Assembly: GCA_021405325.1 (NCBI GenBank)
Contig: QWII01000018.1
Location: 70,234-134,233, forward strand
Origin: Caldilinea sp. CFX5
Lineage (GTDB): Bacteria > Chloroflexota > Anaerolineae > Caldilineales > Caldilineaceae
Direction of reading: 5' to 3'
DNA length: 64,000 nucleotides
Made by a program: the position numbers and the translations under genes. Numbering within the stretch: the first letter of the stretch is position 1; every line of letters begins with the position of its first letter. A model generated the notes under the pieces. The model ran no database searches. It saw only the letters and a program-made list of their open reading frames with translations, and had not been told where the DNA came from. Positions 1 to 7,944 of this stretch are shown here, piece after piece.

Positions 1-543
1 AGCAGCCTGGACAGCAGCACCCGCCCGCTGGCCACCGTGGCGCCGGCGGAACGGGCGAACTATTTCAATATTCCGGCGGAACAGGTGATCGACACCAGCA
101 AGAGCTATACCGCCACCATGAAGACGAGCAAGGGCGATCTCATCATCGCGCTCAATGATGATGCTGCGCCGGTGGCTGTGAATAACTTTGTGGTGCTGGC
201 GAACCTGGGTTTCTATGACGGCCTGCCGATCAACCAGGTCAACCCTGGGCAGTTGGTGGTGCTGGGGTCGCCCAACAGCGATCCGACCGCCGATGCCGGC
301 TACAAGATCGCGGCGGAAACCGGGATCACCGGCACGCTGGACGCCGGTTCCCTTGCCTATGTCCCCTTCCGTGGTCTCGACCCGAATCATAGCAGCAGCC
401 AATTGCTCATCGCCATCCTGCCGCCGCCGCCCGATGCCAATGCCGCCTTTAGCTTTTTTGGCCGCATTGTCAAAGGAGTTGAACTTTTGGCGCAATTGAC
501 CGATCAGGATACAATCGTCTCAGTTACGATTGAGGAAAAGTAG
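1..543 (+). CDS. Cyclophilin-type peptidyl-prolyl isomerase-like protein (5' end outside window)
   Basis: The reading frame is open from base 1, so only the C-terminal 180 residues are present; the GTG at 37 is probably internal. The fold signature of cyclophilins is visible: TMKTSKGDLIIAL, APVAVNNFVVLA and FYDGLP, then SSQLLIAI and FFGRIVKGVELL near the end. Cyclophilins catalyse cis-trans isomerisation of Xaa-Pro bonds, using an Arg in an FHRV motif. Here that position reads INQVNPG, so the catalytic His-Arg is gone and the following QGGD is replaced by LGSP. I infer a catalytically weak or structural homologue, probably exported or membrane-linked, but the N-terminus cannot be seen. Family call is firm; activity is doubtful. 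Confidence 0.75.
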   Translation, partial: SSLDSSTRPLATVAPAERANYFNIPAEQVIDTSKSYTATMKTSKGDLIIALNDDAAPVAVNNFVVLANLGFYDGLPINQVNPGQLVVLGSPNSDPTADAGYKIAAETGITGTLDAGSLAYVPFRGLDPNHSSSQLLIAILPPPPDANAAFSFFGRIVKGVELLAQLTDQDTIVSVTIEEK

Positions 544-552
544 CAGGTAAAC

Positions 553-625
553 AGGTAGACAGGTAAACAGGTAGACAGGTAAACAGGTTGGGTGTCTACC
601 TGTCTACCTGTTTATCTGTCTACCT
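553..625. repeat. Hairpin built from 8-bp direct repeats
   Basis: Alternating 8-mers (AGGTAGAC and AGGTAAAC) make a 33-nt left arm at 553-585. An almost perfect complement lies at 593-625, with a 7-nt loop (586-592). It fills the gap between the cyclophilin-like gene and the VTT gene and could end or stabilise the upstream transcript. Confidence 0.85.
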
Positions 626-646
626 CCTGAGCGAGGAGCGAAGCGT

Positions 647-1264
647 ATGGCGCCGGAAGATCCAACAACGATCACCCCCGCTGTGGCTGTCCGGCGCCCC
701 ACGCTGGAAGAGCGGTTGAGTGAGCGGCAGAAGCGTTGGGCCGGGGTGATTATTGTCGTGATCATCTGTCTGGTCAGCTTCTGGTTGGCCTTCAATCCGG
801 CCTTGGTGCAACGCCTGGGCAGTTGGGGCTATGTCGGCGCCTTTATCATTAGTTTGATTGCCAGCGCCACCATCGTCTTGCCGGCGCCGGGGTTGGCGAT
901 CATCATCGCCATGAGTCCTTCGCTCAACCCGATTGTATTGGGGATTGTGGCCGGTGTCGGCAGTGCGGTTGGCGAGTTGACCGGCTATGCGGCGGGCGCC
1001 GGCGGCAGCGCGCTCATTCCGCCGGAGCGACAGGCGCAATTTGACCAGGTGCGCCAACTCACAGTTAAATATGGCGCGCTCATTCTGGCCCTGTTGGCGG
1101 CCATCCCTTTCCCGCTCTTTGATTTTGCCGGCATAGTGGCCGGCGCGCTCAAGATGCGGGTTTCCCGTTTTTTGCTGGCGGTTGCCGTTGGCAAAAGTAT
1201 CAAGTATATTGTGTTGATTCTGCTTGGCGCCGGCTCCTTGCAGTGGCTGCAGAAGTTGTTTTAG
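647..1264 (+). CDS. VTT-domain (SNARE-associated/DedA-like) small membrane protein
   Basis: A 205-residue polytopic membrane protein. After a short basic cytoplasmic N-terminus (residues 1-28) there are hydrophobic segments at about 29-50, 58-80 and 83-112, and two near the C-terminus (about 140-163 and 170-200). The central stretch with LPAPGLAIIIA, then GVGSAVGELTGYAAG, is the Gly-rich re-entrant signature of VTT/DedA proteins. Related proteins have been linked to lipid carrier flipping and membrane homeostasis; the substrate here is unknown. ATG at 647 follows a GAGGAG-like ribosome site. The gene lies between two repeat arrays, and its stop codon overlaps the first unit of the downstream 16-bp array. 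Confidence 0.7.
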   Translation: MAPEDPTTITPAVAVRRPTLEERLSERQKRWAGVIIVVIICLVSFWLAFNPALVQRLGSWGYVGAFIISLIASATIVLPAPGLAIIIAMSPSLNPIVLGIVAGVGSAVGELTGYAAGAGGSALIPPERQAQFDQVRQLTVKYGALILALLAAIPFPLFDFAGIVAGALKMRVSRFLLAVAVGKSIKYIVLILLGAGSLQWLQKLF

Positions 1265-1374
1265 TGGGACAGTAACACAGTGGGACAGTAACACAGTGGG
1301 ACAGTAACACAGTGGGACAGTAACACAGTGGGACAGTAACACAGTGGGACAGTAACACAGTGGGACAGTAACAC
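1263..1374. repeat. Seven perfect tandem copies of a 16-bp unit
   Basis: The unit AGTGGGACAGTAACAC is repeated seven times without change, beginning inside the stop codon of the VTT gene. Bases 1386-1410 read on the other strand resemble the unit imperfectly, so the array can fold back as the hairpin at 553-625 does. The rest of 1375-1662 holds no gene. It contains short inverted repeats (CCGGC/GCCGG near 1508-1524) and serves as the leader of the next gene. Confidence 0.9.
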
Positions 1375-1662
1375 AGTCTGATGTTGCTTCACTGACCGAC
1401 TGTCCGACTGACTTACTGTTTCACAGTCCTACTTCTGTTGGTTTTATAGCTGAGTTCCAACCTGTTGGGAACAACCGAACCCTCCTACCCGTCTCCAATG
1501 TACTTAACCGGCTGATGACGCCGGCATCGCTGTTTGTGCTGGCGCTGTGCGTCAGTTCGTAACAGCCCTGTCGGCGCTGCATAAGCTTTAATCAGGGTTT
1601 CACCCCCATGCCAGGCGCACCTGCCCGCAGCTCTACGCCTAACCAATTGAGGAGCCATCTCT

Positions 1663-4600
1663 ATGCAACGGTACTTTGGCAACTTGATCCACATGTTTAC
1701 CCGCAATTATCGTTTCCGTCGCGTCTTTACCTTGTTGGTGATTTTGGGCCTGATCGCGCCCGGAGTACAAGGTCCAACCATGAAGACAGCCACAGCTCGC
1801 AGTTCCCTGAACAATCCATTCGCTCAGATCATTGTCGATAACCCAAGCAACGGCAGTAGCGCCGGCGGTTTGCAAATTACCCTGAGTGAAGGGAGCGAAC
1901 AGCCAACAACTGCTGAACCGCTGCCCGTCGCGCCCGGTGAGCCGCTCGCGGCCGACGCGATCCAACCAATTTTGGATCGTTTGCCGCCACTGGAGACGGA
2001 ACCAACCGACCAACAAGATTTCCGTCTGCCCACGGAACTGTTGCCGCCGCCACGCCCCGGCGCAACTATTACCGAAACCTTCCCACCCACGGGAACAGCG
2101 CCGGTTAGTGTAGAAGTTGCCAGCGGCCCATTGGAAGTGCTGCGCTTTGCGCCGGAGGGAGAGATTCCCATTGCGCCTTTCTTGAGCGTCACCTTTAATC
2201 AGCCAATGGTACCGCTGACAACGCTGGCCGAGTTAAGCGCCGCTGATGTTCCGGTGAAGATCACACCGGAGCTGACCGGCACCTGGAAGTGGCTAGGCAC
2301 CAAGACGCTCACCTTTGAATACAAGTCAGAGGAGATTGATCGCTTCCCCAAAGCGACCGAATATACCGTTGAAATTCCCGCCGGCACAAAATCGGCCACC
2401 GGCAACGAACTGACCGAAGCGGTGACCTGGATGTTCCGCACCCCGGCGCCGGTGCTGGCATACACCTATCCCAGCGGCGGGCCACAGCCGCTCAATCCGC
2501 TCATCTTTGTGAGCTTTGACCAGCAGATCGACCCGGCGGCGGTTCTGGAAACCGTGTCAGTGACGGCGGGTGGGGAAGAATACGCCGTGCAACTGGCCGA
2601 TGATGCTGCCGTGGCGGAGAATGCTGCCGTCAGCAGTCTTGTCAAGCGGACGTTGGCCGGGCGTTGGCTGGCCTTCCGCGCCGACAAGGAATTCCCCGCC
2701 GGCACCACGGTGACGGTCAACATCGGCCCCAACACCCCCTCCGCCGAAGGGCCGCTGACGACAACGGCAGTACAATCGTTCAGCTTTACCACCTACTCGC
2801 CGTTGCGCATTGAGGATCACGGCTGTAGCTGGGGCGACCAGGAATGCCCACCCTTTACGCCTTTCTATATCCGCTTCAACAACCCGCTCGATGAGCAGAA
2901 ATTTGACCCTGCCCTCATCACCGTCGAGCCGGCGATTCCCAATCTCATTGTGCAGGCAATGGGGACTTCGTTGGAACTGCGCGGCGCCACCCAAGGGCGC
3001 ACCACCTACAAAGTGACCGTGGCCGCTGAAATTGCCGATATTTTCGGGCAAACACTGGGCGAAGCGCAAACGCTGACCTTTAAAACCGGTCCGGCCACGG
3101 CGCTGCTCACTGGTCCTAACAACAACTTTATTACCCTGGACCCCTCGTCCGACAAACCGCTCTTTACGATCTACACGGTCAATTATGACAAAGCACGCGT
3201 ACGCGCCTTTTCGGTGACGCCGGCGCAATGGACCGACTATCAGAACTACCTGAACAACAACGCCTATCAGCCGAATCCGCCCGATCCGCCCGGCGACAAG
3301 GTGCTGGACGAAGTGGTCCCCATTGAAGCGGTCGAAGATGAACTGGTGGAAACCAACATTGACCTGAGTCAAGCCCTAAGCGGCAGCACCGGCCACCTCA
3401 TTGTCGTGGTTGACGTGCCACGCAGCCTGCTTTCCAGTTTGCTCTCCCGCCTGCCTTTCGGACCAAACGACCCCATACCGACTGTGCGTGCTTGGGTGCA
3501 GGTGACGCAGATCGGCCTCGACGCCTTTGTCGATCACAGCGAGATGGTCGCCTGGGCGACCGGGTTGCAAGATGGCGCGCCGCTGAATGGCGTGGAAGTC
3601 AGCCTGCTCAACAGCAACGTCACCGCCACCACCAACGATGCCGGTCTGGCGCGCTTTAAGCTGCCCGACCAACCATCCCCGGTGCTGGTCGGCAAGCTGG
3701 GTGATGATGTCGCCATGTTGCCCCAAACCAGTTACTACTGGGGCAGCGGCGGCTGGCTGCGCAACCCCTTGCAGGATGAATTGCGCTGGTATGTCTTTGA
3801 TGATCGCCAAATGTATCGCCCCGGCGAGGAGGTGCATCTCAAAGGTTGGCTGCGCCGCATCGGCGCCGGCCAGACCGGTGATGTGAGCTTGGTGGGCGAC
3901 CGCGGCGTCTCCGTTCAATACACGGTCAACGACCCGCAGGGTAATCAACTGGCGGACGGCGTGCTGGATGTCAATGATCTGGGTGGCTTTGACTTTGCCT
4001 TTACACTGCCCGAAAATGCCAACTTGGGCTATGCGAATATCTACCTCTCAGCCCGCAACGTCAGCGGTGTCTACACAACCGATTATTACCACAACTTCCA
4101 GATTCAGGAGTTCCGCCGCCCCGAATTTGAGGTGACGGCGCGCAATGAAGAAAAAGGCCCCTTCTTTGTCGGTGATGATGCCGTGGTCGCCATTTCGGCC
4201 CAGTACTATGCCGGCGGCCCATTGCCCGGCGCCGAAACGACTTGGAATGTGAGCAGCTCACCCAGCAACTATTCGCCGCCCGGCTGGCCCGACTTTACCT
4301 TTGGCGAATGGACGCCCTGGTGGAGCTTCTATGATATGGGCTATGCCGCCTACGGCGGGCCAGCCGGCGGCAGCAACGCGCAAAGTTACACCGGGCGCAC
4401 CGATGCCGCTGGCGTTCACTACCTGCGCATGAGTTTTGACGGCATTGCCCCCACCCCTGGCAGTGAAGAACCGGTCCGCCCGCGCCCCTACAGCGTTATG
4501 GCCGAAGGCAGGGTGATGGATGTTAATCGCCAGGCGTGGGCGGCGACGACCAGTCTGCTCGTCCACCCGGCGGATCGCTATGTGGGGATCCGCAGTGATC

Positions 4601-7600
4601 GCACCTTTGTCGAGCAGGGGGAGCCGCTGGTGATCGAGGCGATTGTCACCGATCTCGACGGCAACGCCTTTGCTGATACCCAGATCACCATGCAAGCGGC
4701 GCGCTTGGAATGGCAATACAACCAGGGTCAGTGGCGCGAAGAAGCGGTCGATGTGCAAGAATGCACGGTTGCTTCGGCTATGGAACCGGTTAGCTGTGAA
4801 TTCACCACCGACATGGGTGGCAGCTACCGCATCACCGCCACCATTCGCGATGACCAGGAACGGCTCAACCAGAGCCAGTTCACCCGCTGGGTCAGTGGCG
4901 GCAAGCGCCCGGCGGCGCGCAATGTCGAGCAGGAACAGGTGACGCTGATCCCCGACAAAGAGAGTTACCAACCGGGCGACACAGCGGAAATCCTGGTGCA
5001 ATCGCCCTTCTCCCCGGCGGAAGGGTTGCTGACGGTCAGCCGCAGCGGGATCATCACCACCGAGCGCTTTGTGGTGGAGGATGGCACCTATACGCTCAAG
5101 GTGCCGATTGCCGAGGAGCATATCCCCAACCTGAACATTCAGGTCGATCTCACCGGCTCGGCCCCGCGCACCGATGAAAAGGGCGAAGCGATTGCCAATG
5201 TGCCGCCCCGCCCAGCTTACGCCACCGGCAGCCTCACCCTGGCGATCCCGCCGGTGAGCCGGGCGTTGACGATGACGGTGGCGCCGGCGGCCACGGAACT
5301 GGCCCCTGGCGTCGAAACGTCGATTGCCGTCAGCCTGACCAACGCCGCCGGTGAACCGGTGGCTGATGCGGAATTGGCCGTGGTCGTGGTCGATGAAGCG
5401 GTGCTGGCGTTGACCAACTATCAACTGGCCGACCCCATCGCCACCTTCTACAGCCAGCGCAGCAGCGATATGAGCAGCTACTATGCCCGCGCCAGCCTTG
5501 TCCTGGCGAACCCGGTCGATCTGGCAAACCAGGTGGCCAATGTGGCCCAGGAATCGATGGCGCGTGGCGGCGCGATGGCGGCCGGTGCGGCTCCTGCCGC
5601 CGCGCCGATGGCAACCGAGGCAGCGGATATGGCCTTTGCCGCTCCTGCCGAAGAGGCGAAATCGGCTGCGCCTGGCGCTCAGCCCCAGATTGCCCTACGC
5701 ACCAACTTTAACCCGTTGGCGGTCTTTGCGCCGGCCGTGCGCACTGATGAAAACGGCCTGGCGACGGTTGACTTTAAGCTGCCCGATAACCTAACCCGCT
5801 ACCGCGTCATGGTGGTGGCGGTGGCTGAGGGTAAATACTTTGGTATGGGTGAAGCGAATGTGACGGCCCGCCTGCCATTGATGGTGCGGCCGTCGGCGCC
5901 GCGCTTCCTCAACTTTGGCGACAAGTTTGAACTGCCGGTGGTGGTGCAGAATCAAACGAATGAACCAATGGATGTCGATGTTGTTGTGCGCGCCGCTAAT
6001 CTCTCACTCGCTCCATCTCTCCAAACAGGAGATTCAGAGATGGAGCGAGTAGAGAGTGGGCAACGGGTCACGATCCCGGCCAATGATCGGGTCGAAGTGC
6101 GCTTCCCGGCGACAACCGACCGGGCGGGGACAGTACGTCTGCAAATTGCCGCGACCGCCGGTGACTATGCCGACGCCGCCACGGTCGAACTGCCGGTCTA
6201 CACGCCGGCGACCACCGAAGCCTTTGCGGTTTATGGCGTAGTGGATGAAGGCGCCATTGCCCAGCCGGTCGCCGCGCCGCAGAATGTCTTCCCGCAATTT
6301 GGCGGCTTGGAGATCAACACCTCCTCGACGGCGCTGCAAGCGTTGACCGATGCCGTGCTTTATCTGAGCAGTTACCGCTTTGAATGCACGGAACAGTTAG
6401 CGTCGCGCATTCTGGGTATTGCCGCCCTGCGCGATGTCTTGAGCGCCTTTGAAGCCGAAGGGTTGCCCACGCCAGAGGAGCTGAATGCCGCCGTCCAACG
6501 TGACATTGAGCGACTGGCTGCGTTGCAAAACGACGACGGCGGCTGGCCGATCTGGGAGCGGGGCGACGAATCGGTGCCTTACTACAGCATCCATGTCGCC
6601 CATGCCTTGCAAATGGCGCGCATGAAGGACTATCTGGTGCCGGAAGAGATGATGACGCGGGCGCTCGACCATCTGCGCAACATTGAGAACTACTACCCAG
6701 CCTGGTACGGCGAGTCGATCCGCCAGACCCTGAGTGCATACGCTCTCTATGTGCGTAACCTCATGGGCGATGTTGATCCGGCCAAGGCGCGCAACCTGCT
6801 CAATAGTAAGCCGCTGGAAAATCAATCGTTGGAAGCCATCGCCTGGCTCTGGACAGTGCTGGCCAAAGACACCGCCTCGGCCCAGGAAAATGCCGCGATT
6901 CGCCGCCATCTCACTAATCGTGCCGTTGAAACGGCCGGCGCCGCCAACTTCACCAGTGGTTATGGCGAAGACGCGTACCTGCTGCTCCACTCCAGTCGCC
7001 GCTCAGATGCGGTCATCCTGGATGCGTTGATTCAGAATACGCCGGAGAGCGACCTGATCCCGAAGGTGGTCAACGGGCTGCTGGCCCATCGCACCGCCGG
7101 TCGCTGGAGCAATACGCAGGAAAATGCCTTTGTCCTGCTGGCGCTGGATCGCTACTTCAACACCTTTGAGGCGCAGACGCCCGACTTTGTCGCCCGCATC
7201 TGGTTGGGCGAGACCTACGCCGGGGAACACACCTATGAAGGGCGCACCACCGAACGTCATGAGACCAAGATTCCCATGAGCTATCTGGTCGAAAGCGATG
7301 CCACCCAGGATCTGGTCCTGAGCAAGGAGGGGGAAGGACGCCTCTACTATCGTCTGGGCCTGCGCTATGCGCCAACCGACCTGAACATGCCGCCGGTCGA
7401 TATGGGCTTTGTCGTTGAACGCACCTACGAAGCGGTCGATAACGCCGATGATGTCCAGCGTGATGAGAATGGCGTCTGGCGCATCAAGGCCGGTGCGCGA
7501 GTGCGGGTGCGCCTGAGCATGGTGGCCGACAACCGGCGCTACCATGTCGCCCTGGTCGATCCGCTGCCGGCCGGTCTGGAGGCGATCAACCCGGCGCTGG

Positions 7601-7863
7601 CCGTGAGCGAAAGCGTGCCGGGCGATCCTAGCCAGCGCTCCTATGGCTGGTGGTGGTGGGGTAGCTGGTATGACCATCAGAACCTGCGCGACGAACGAGC
7701 CGAAGCCTTCGCCACGCTGCTCTGGGATGGCGTCTACACCTACTCGTATGTGGCCCGCGCCACCACGCCGGGTGAGTTTGTTGTCCCGCCGGCCAAGGCG
7801 GAAGAGATGTACTCGCCGGAAGTCTTCGGGCGGAGCGCGAGTGATCGGGTGGTTGTGGAGTGA
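1663..7863 (+). CDS. Bacterial alpha-2-macroglobulin family protein with thioester motif
   Basis: A 2066-residue exported protein of the bacterial alpha-2-macroglobulin family, which trap and inactivate foreign proteases in the envelope. Residues 20-38 form a signal or anchor segment; no lipobox Cys follows it. Domains in order: Big_5-like Ig domains (about 150-475), an MG domain with MYRPGEEVHLKGW (about 716), further MG domains, a low-complexity Ala-rich stretch (about 1300-1345), the A2M domain (FAPAVRTDENG, PDNLTRYRVMV), the thioester domain with CTEQ at Cys1575, and a C-terminal receptor-binding-like domain. The intact CTEQ implies a working internal thioester. ATG 1663 has GAGGAG eight bases upstream. 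An odd in-frame palindrome lies at 6001-6058. No adjacent penicillin-binding protein gene (a common partner) is present. Confidence 0.92.
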   Translation: MQRYFGNLIHMFTRNYRFRRVFTLLVILGLIAPGVQGPTMKTATARSSLNNPFAQIIVDNPSNGSSAGGLQITLSEGSEQPTTAEPLPVAPGEPLAADAIQPILDRLPPLETEPTDQQDFRLPTELLPPPRPGATITETFPPTGTAPVSVEVASGPLEVLRFAPEGEIPIAPFLSVTFNQPMVPLTTLAELSAADVPVKITPELTGTWKWLGTKTLTFEYKSEEIDRFPKATEYTVEIPAGTKSATGNELTEAVTWMFRTPAPVLAYTYPSGGPQPLNPLIFVSFDQQIDPAAVLETVSVTAGGEEYAVQLADDAAVAENAAVSSLVKRTLAGRWLAFRADKEFPAGTTVTVNIGPNTPSAEGPLTTTAVQSFSFTTYSPLRIEDHGCSWGDQECPPFTPFYIRFNNPLDEQKFDPALITVEPAIPNLIVQAMGTSLELRGATQGRTTYKVTVAAEIADIFGQTLGEAQTLTFKTGPATALLTGPNNNFITLDPSSDKPLFTIYTVNYDKARVRAFSVTPAQWTDYQNYLNNNAYQPNPPDPPGDKVLDEVVPIEAVEDELVETNIDLSQALSGSTGHLIVVVDVPRSLLSSLLSRLPFGPNDPIPTVRAWVQVTQIGLDAFVDHSEMVAWATGLQDGAPLNGVEVSLLNSNVTATTNDAGLARFKLPDQPSPVLVGKLGDDVAMLPQTSYYWGSGGWLRNPLQDELRWYVFDDRQMYRPGEEVHLKGWLRRIGAGQTGDVSLVGDRGVSVQYTVNDPQGNQLADGVLDVNDLGGFDFAFTLPENANLGYANIYLSARNVSGVYTTDYYHNFQIQEFRRPEFEVTARNEEKGPFFVGDDAVVAISAQYYAGGPLPGAETTWNVSSSPSNYSPPGWPDFTFGEWTPWWSFYDMGYAAYGGPAGGSNAQSYTGRTDAAGVHYLRMSFDGIAPTPGSEEPVRPRPYSVMAEGRVMDVNRQAWAATTSLLVHPADRYVGIRSDRTFVEQGEPLVIEAIVTDLDGNAFADTQITMQAARLEWQYNQGQWREEAVDVQECTVASAMEPVSCEFTTDMGGSYRITATIRDDQERLNQSQFTRWVSGGKRPAARNVEQEQVTLIPDKESYQPGDTAEILVQSPFSPAEGLLTVSRSGIITTERFVVEDGTYTLKVPIAEEHIPNLNIQVDLTGSAPRTDEKGEAIANVPPRPAYATGSLTLAIPPVSRALTMTVAPAATELAPGVETSIAVSLTNAAGEPVADAELAVVVVDEAVLALTNYQLADPIATFYSQRSSDMSSYYARASLVLANPVDLANQVANVAQESMARGGAMAAGAAPAAAPMATEAADMAFAAPAEEAKSAAPGAQPQIALRTNFNPLAVFAPAVRTDENGLATVDFKLPDNLTRYRVMVVAVAEGKYFGMGEANVTARLPLMVRPSAPRFLNFGDKFELPVVVQNQTNEPMDVDVVVRAANLSLAPSLQTGDSEMERVESGQRVTIPANDRVEVRFPATTDRAGTVRLQIAATAGDYADAATVELPVYTPATTEAFAVYGVVDEGAIAQPVAAPQNVFPQFGGLEINTSSTALQALTDAVLYLSSYRFECTEQLASRILGIAALRDVLSAFEAEGLPTPEELNAAVQRDIERLAALQNDDGGWPIWERGDESVPYYSIHVAHALQMARMKDYLVPEEMMTRALDHLRNIENYYPAWYGESIRQTLSAYALYVRNLMGDVDPAKARNLLNSKPLENQSLEAIAWLWTVLAKDTASAQENAAIRRHLTNRAVETAGAANFTSGYGEDAYLLLHSSRRSDAVILDALIQNTPESDLIPKVVNGLLAHRTAGRWSNTQENAFVLLALDRYFNTFEAQTPDFVARIWLGETYAGEHTYEGRTTERHETKIPMSYLVESDATQDLVLSKEGEGRLYYRLGLRYAPTDLNMPPVDMGFVVERTYEAVDNADDVQRDENGVWRIKAGARVRVRLSMVADNRRYHVALVDPLPAGLEAINPALAVSESVPGDPSQRSYGWWWWGSWYDHQNLRDERAEAFATLLWDGVYTYSYVARATTPGEFVVPPAKAEEMYSPEVFGRSASDRVVVE
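6001..6058. repeat. Palindrome inside the macroglobulin reading frame
   Basis: About 20-bp arms (6001-6020 and 6037-6057, one single-base bulge) surround a 16-nt loop. The element is translated in frame as about 19 residues (LSLAPSLQ...MERVESG) within an MG-type domain just after the A2M domain. Its AT/CT character differs from the flanking GC-rich codons. Confidence 0.8.
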
Positions 7864-7890
7864 GTGATTGAGTAACGGATAAAAAGAACG

Positions 7891-7932
7891 GATCAAAAGA
7901 GGGCAGCCTGTGAAGGCTGCCCTCTTTTGATC
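7891..7932. terminator. Bidirectional terminator hairpin between convergent genes
   Basis: Perfect 18-bp arms (7891-7908, 7915-7932) with a 6-nt loop lie between the plus-strand macroglobulin and the minus-strand regulator. The arms end in AAAA/TTTT tracts, so each strand offers a GC-rich stem followed by T residues. Confidence 0.85.
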
Positions 7933-7944
7933 TGTGAAACATGG

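Noticed and set aside
1263..1374. Possible CRISPR array
   Set aside because: The 16-bp units are directly adjacent, with no spacers, and no cas genes are present. It is a tandem repeat. The same holds for 553-625.
4258..5424. 388-codon minus-strand frame within the macroglobulin gene
   Set aside because: It is Arg/Gly/His-rich, has no recognisable motif and lies opposite a gene with clear domains; a shadow of high-GC coding sequence.
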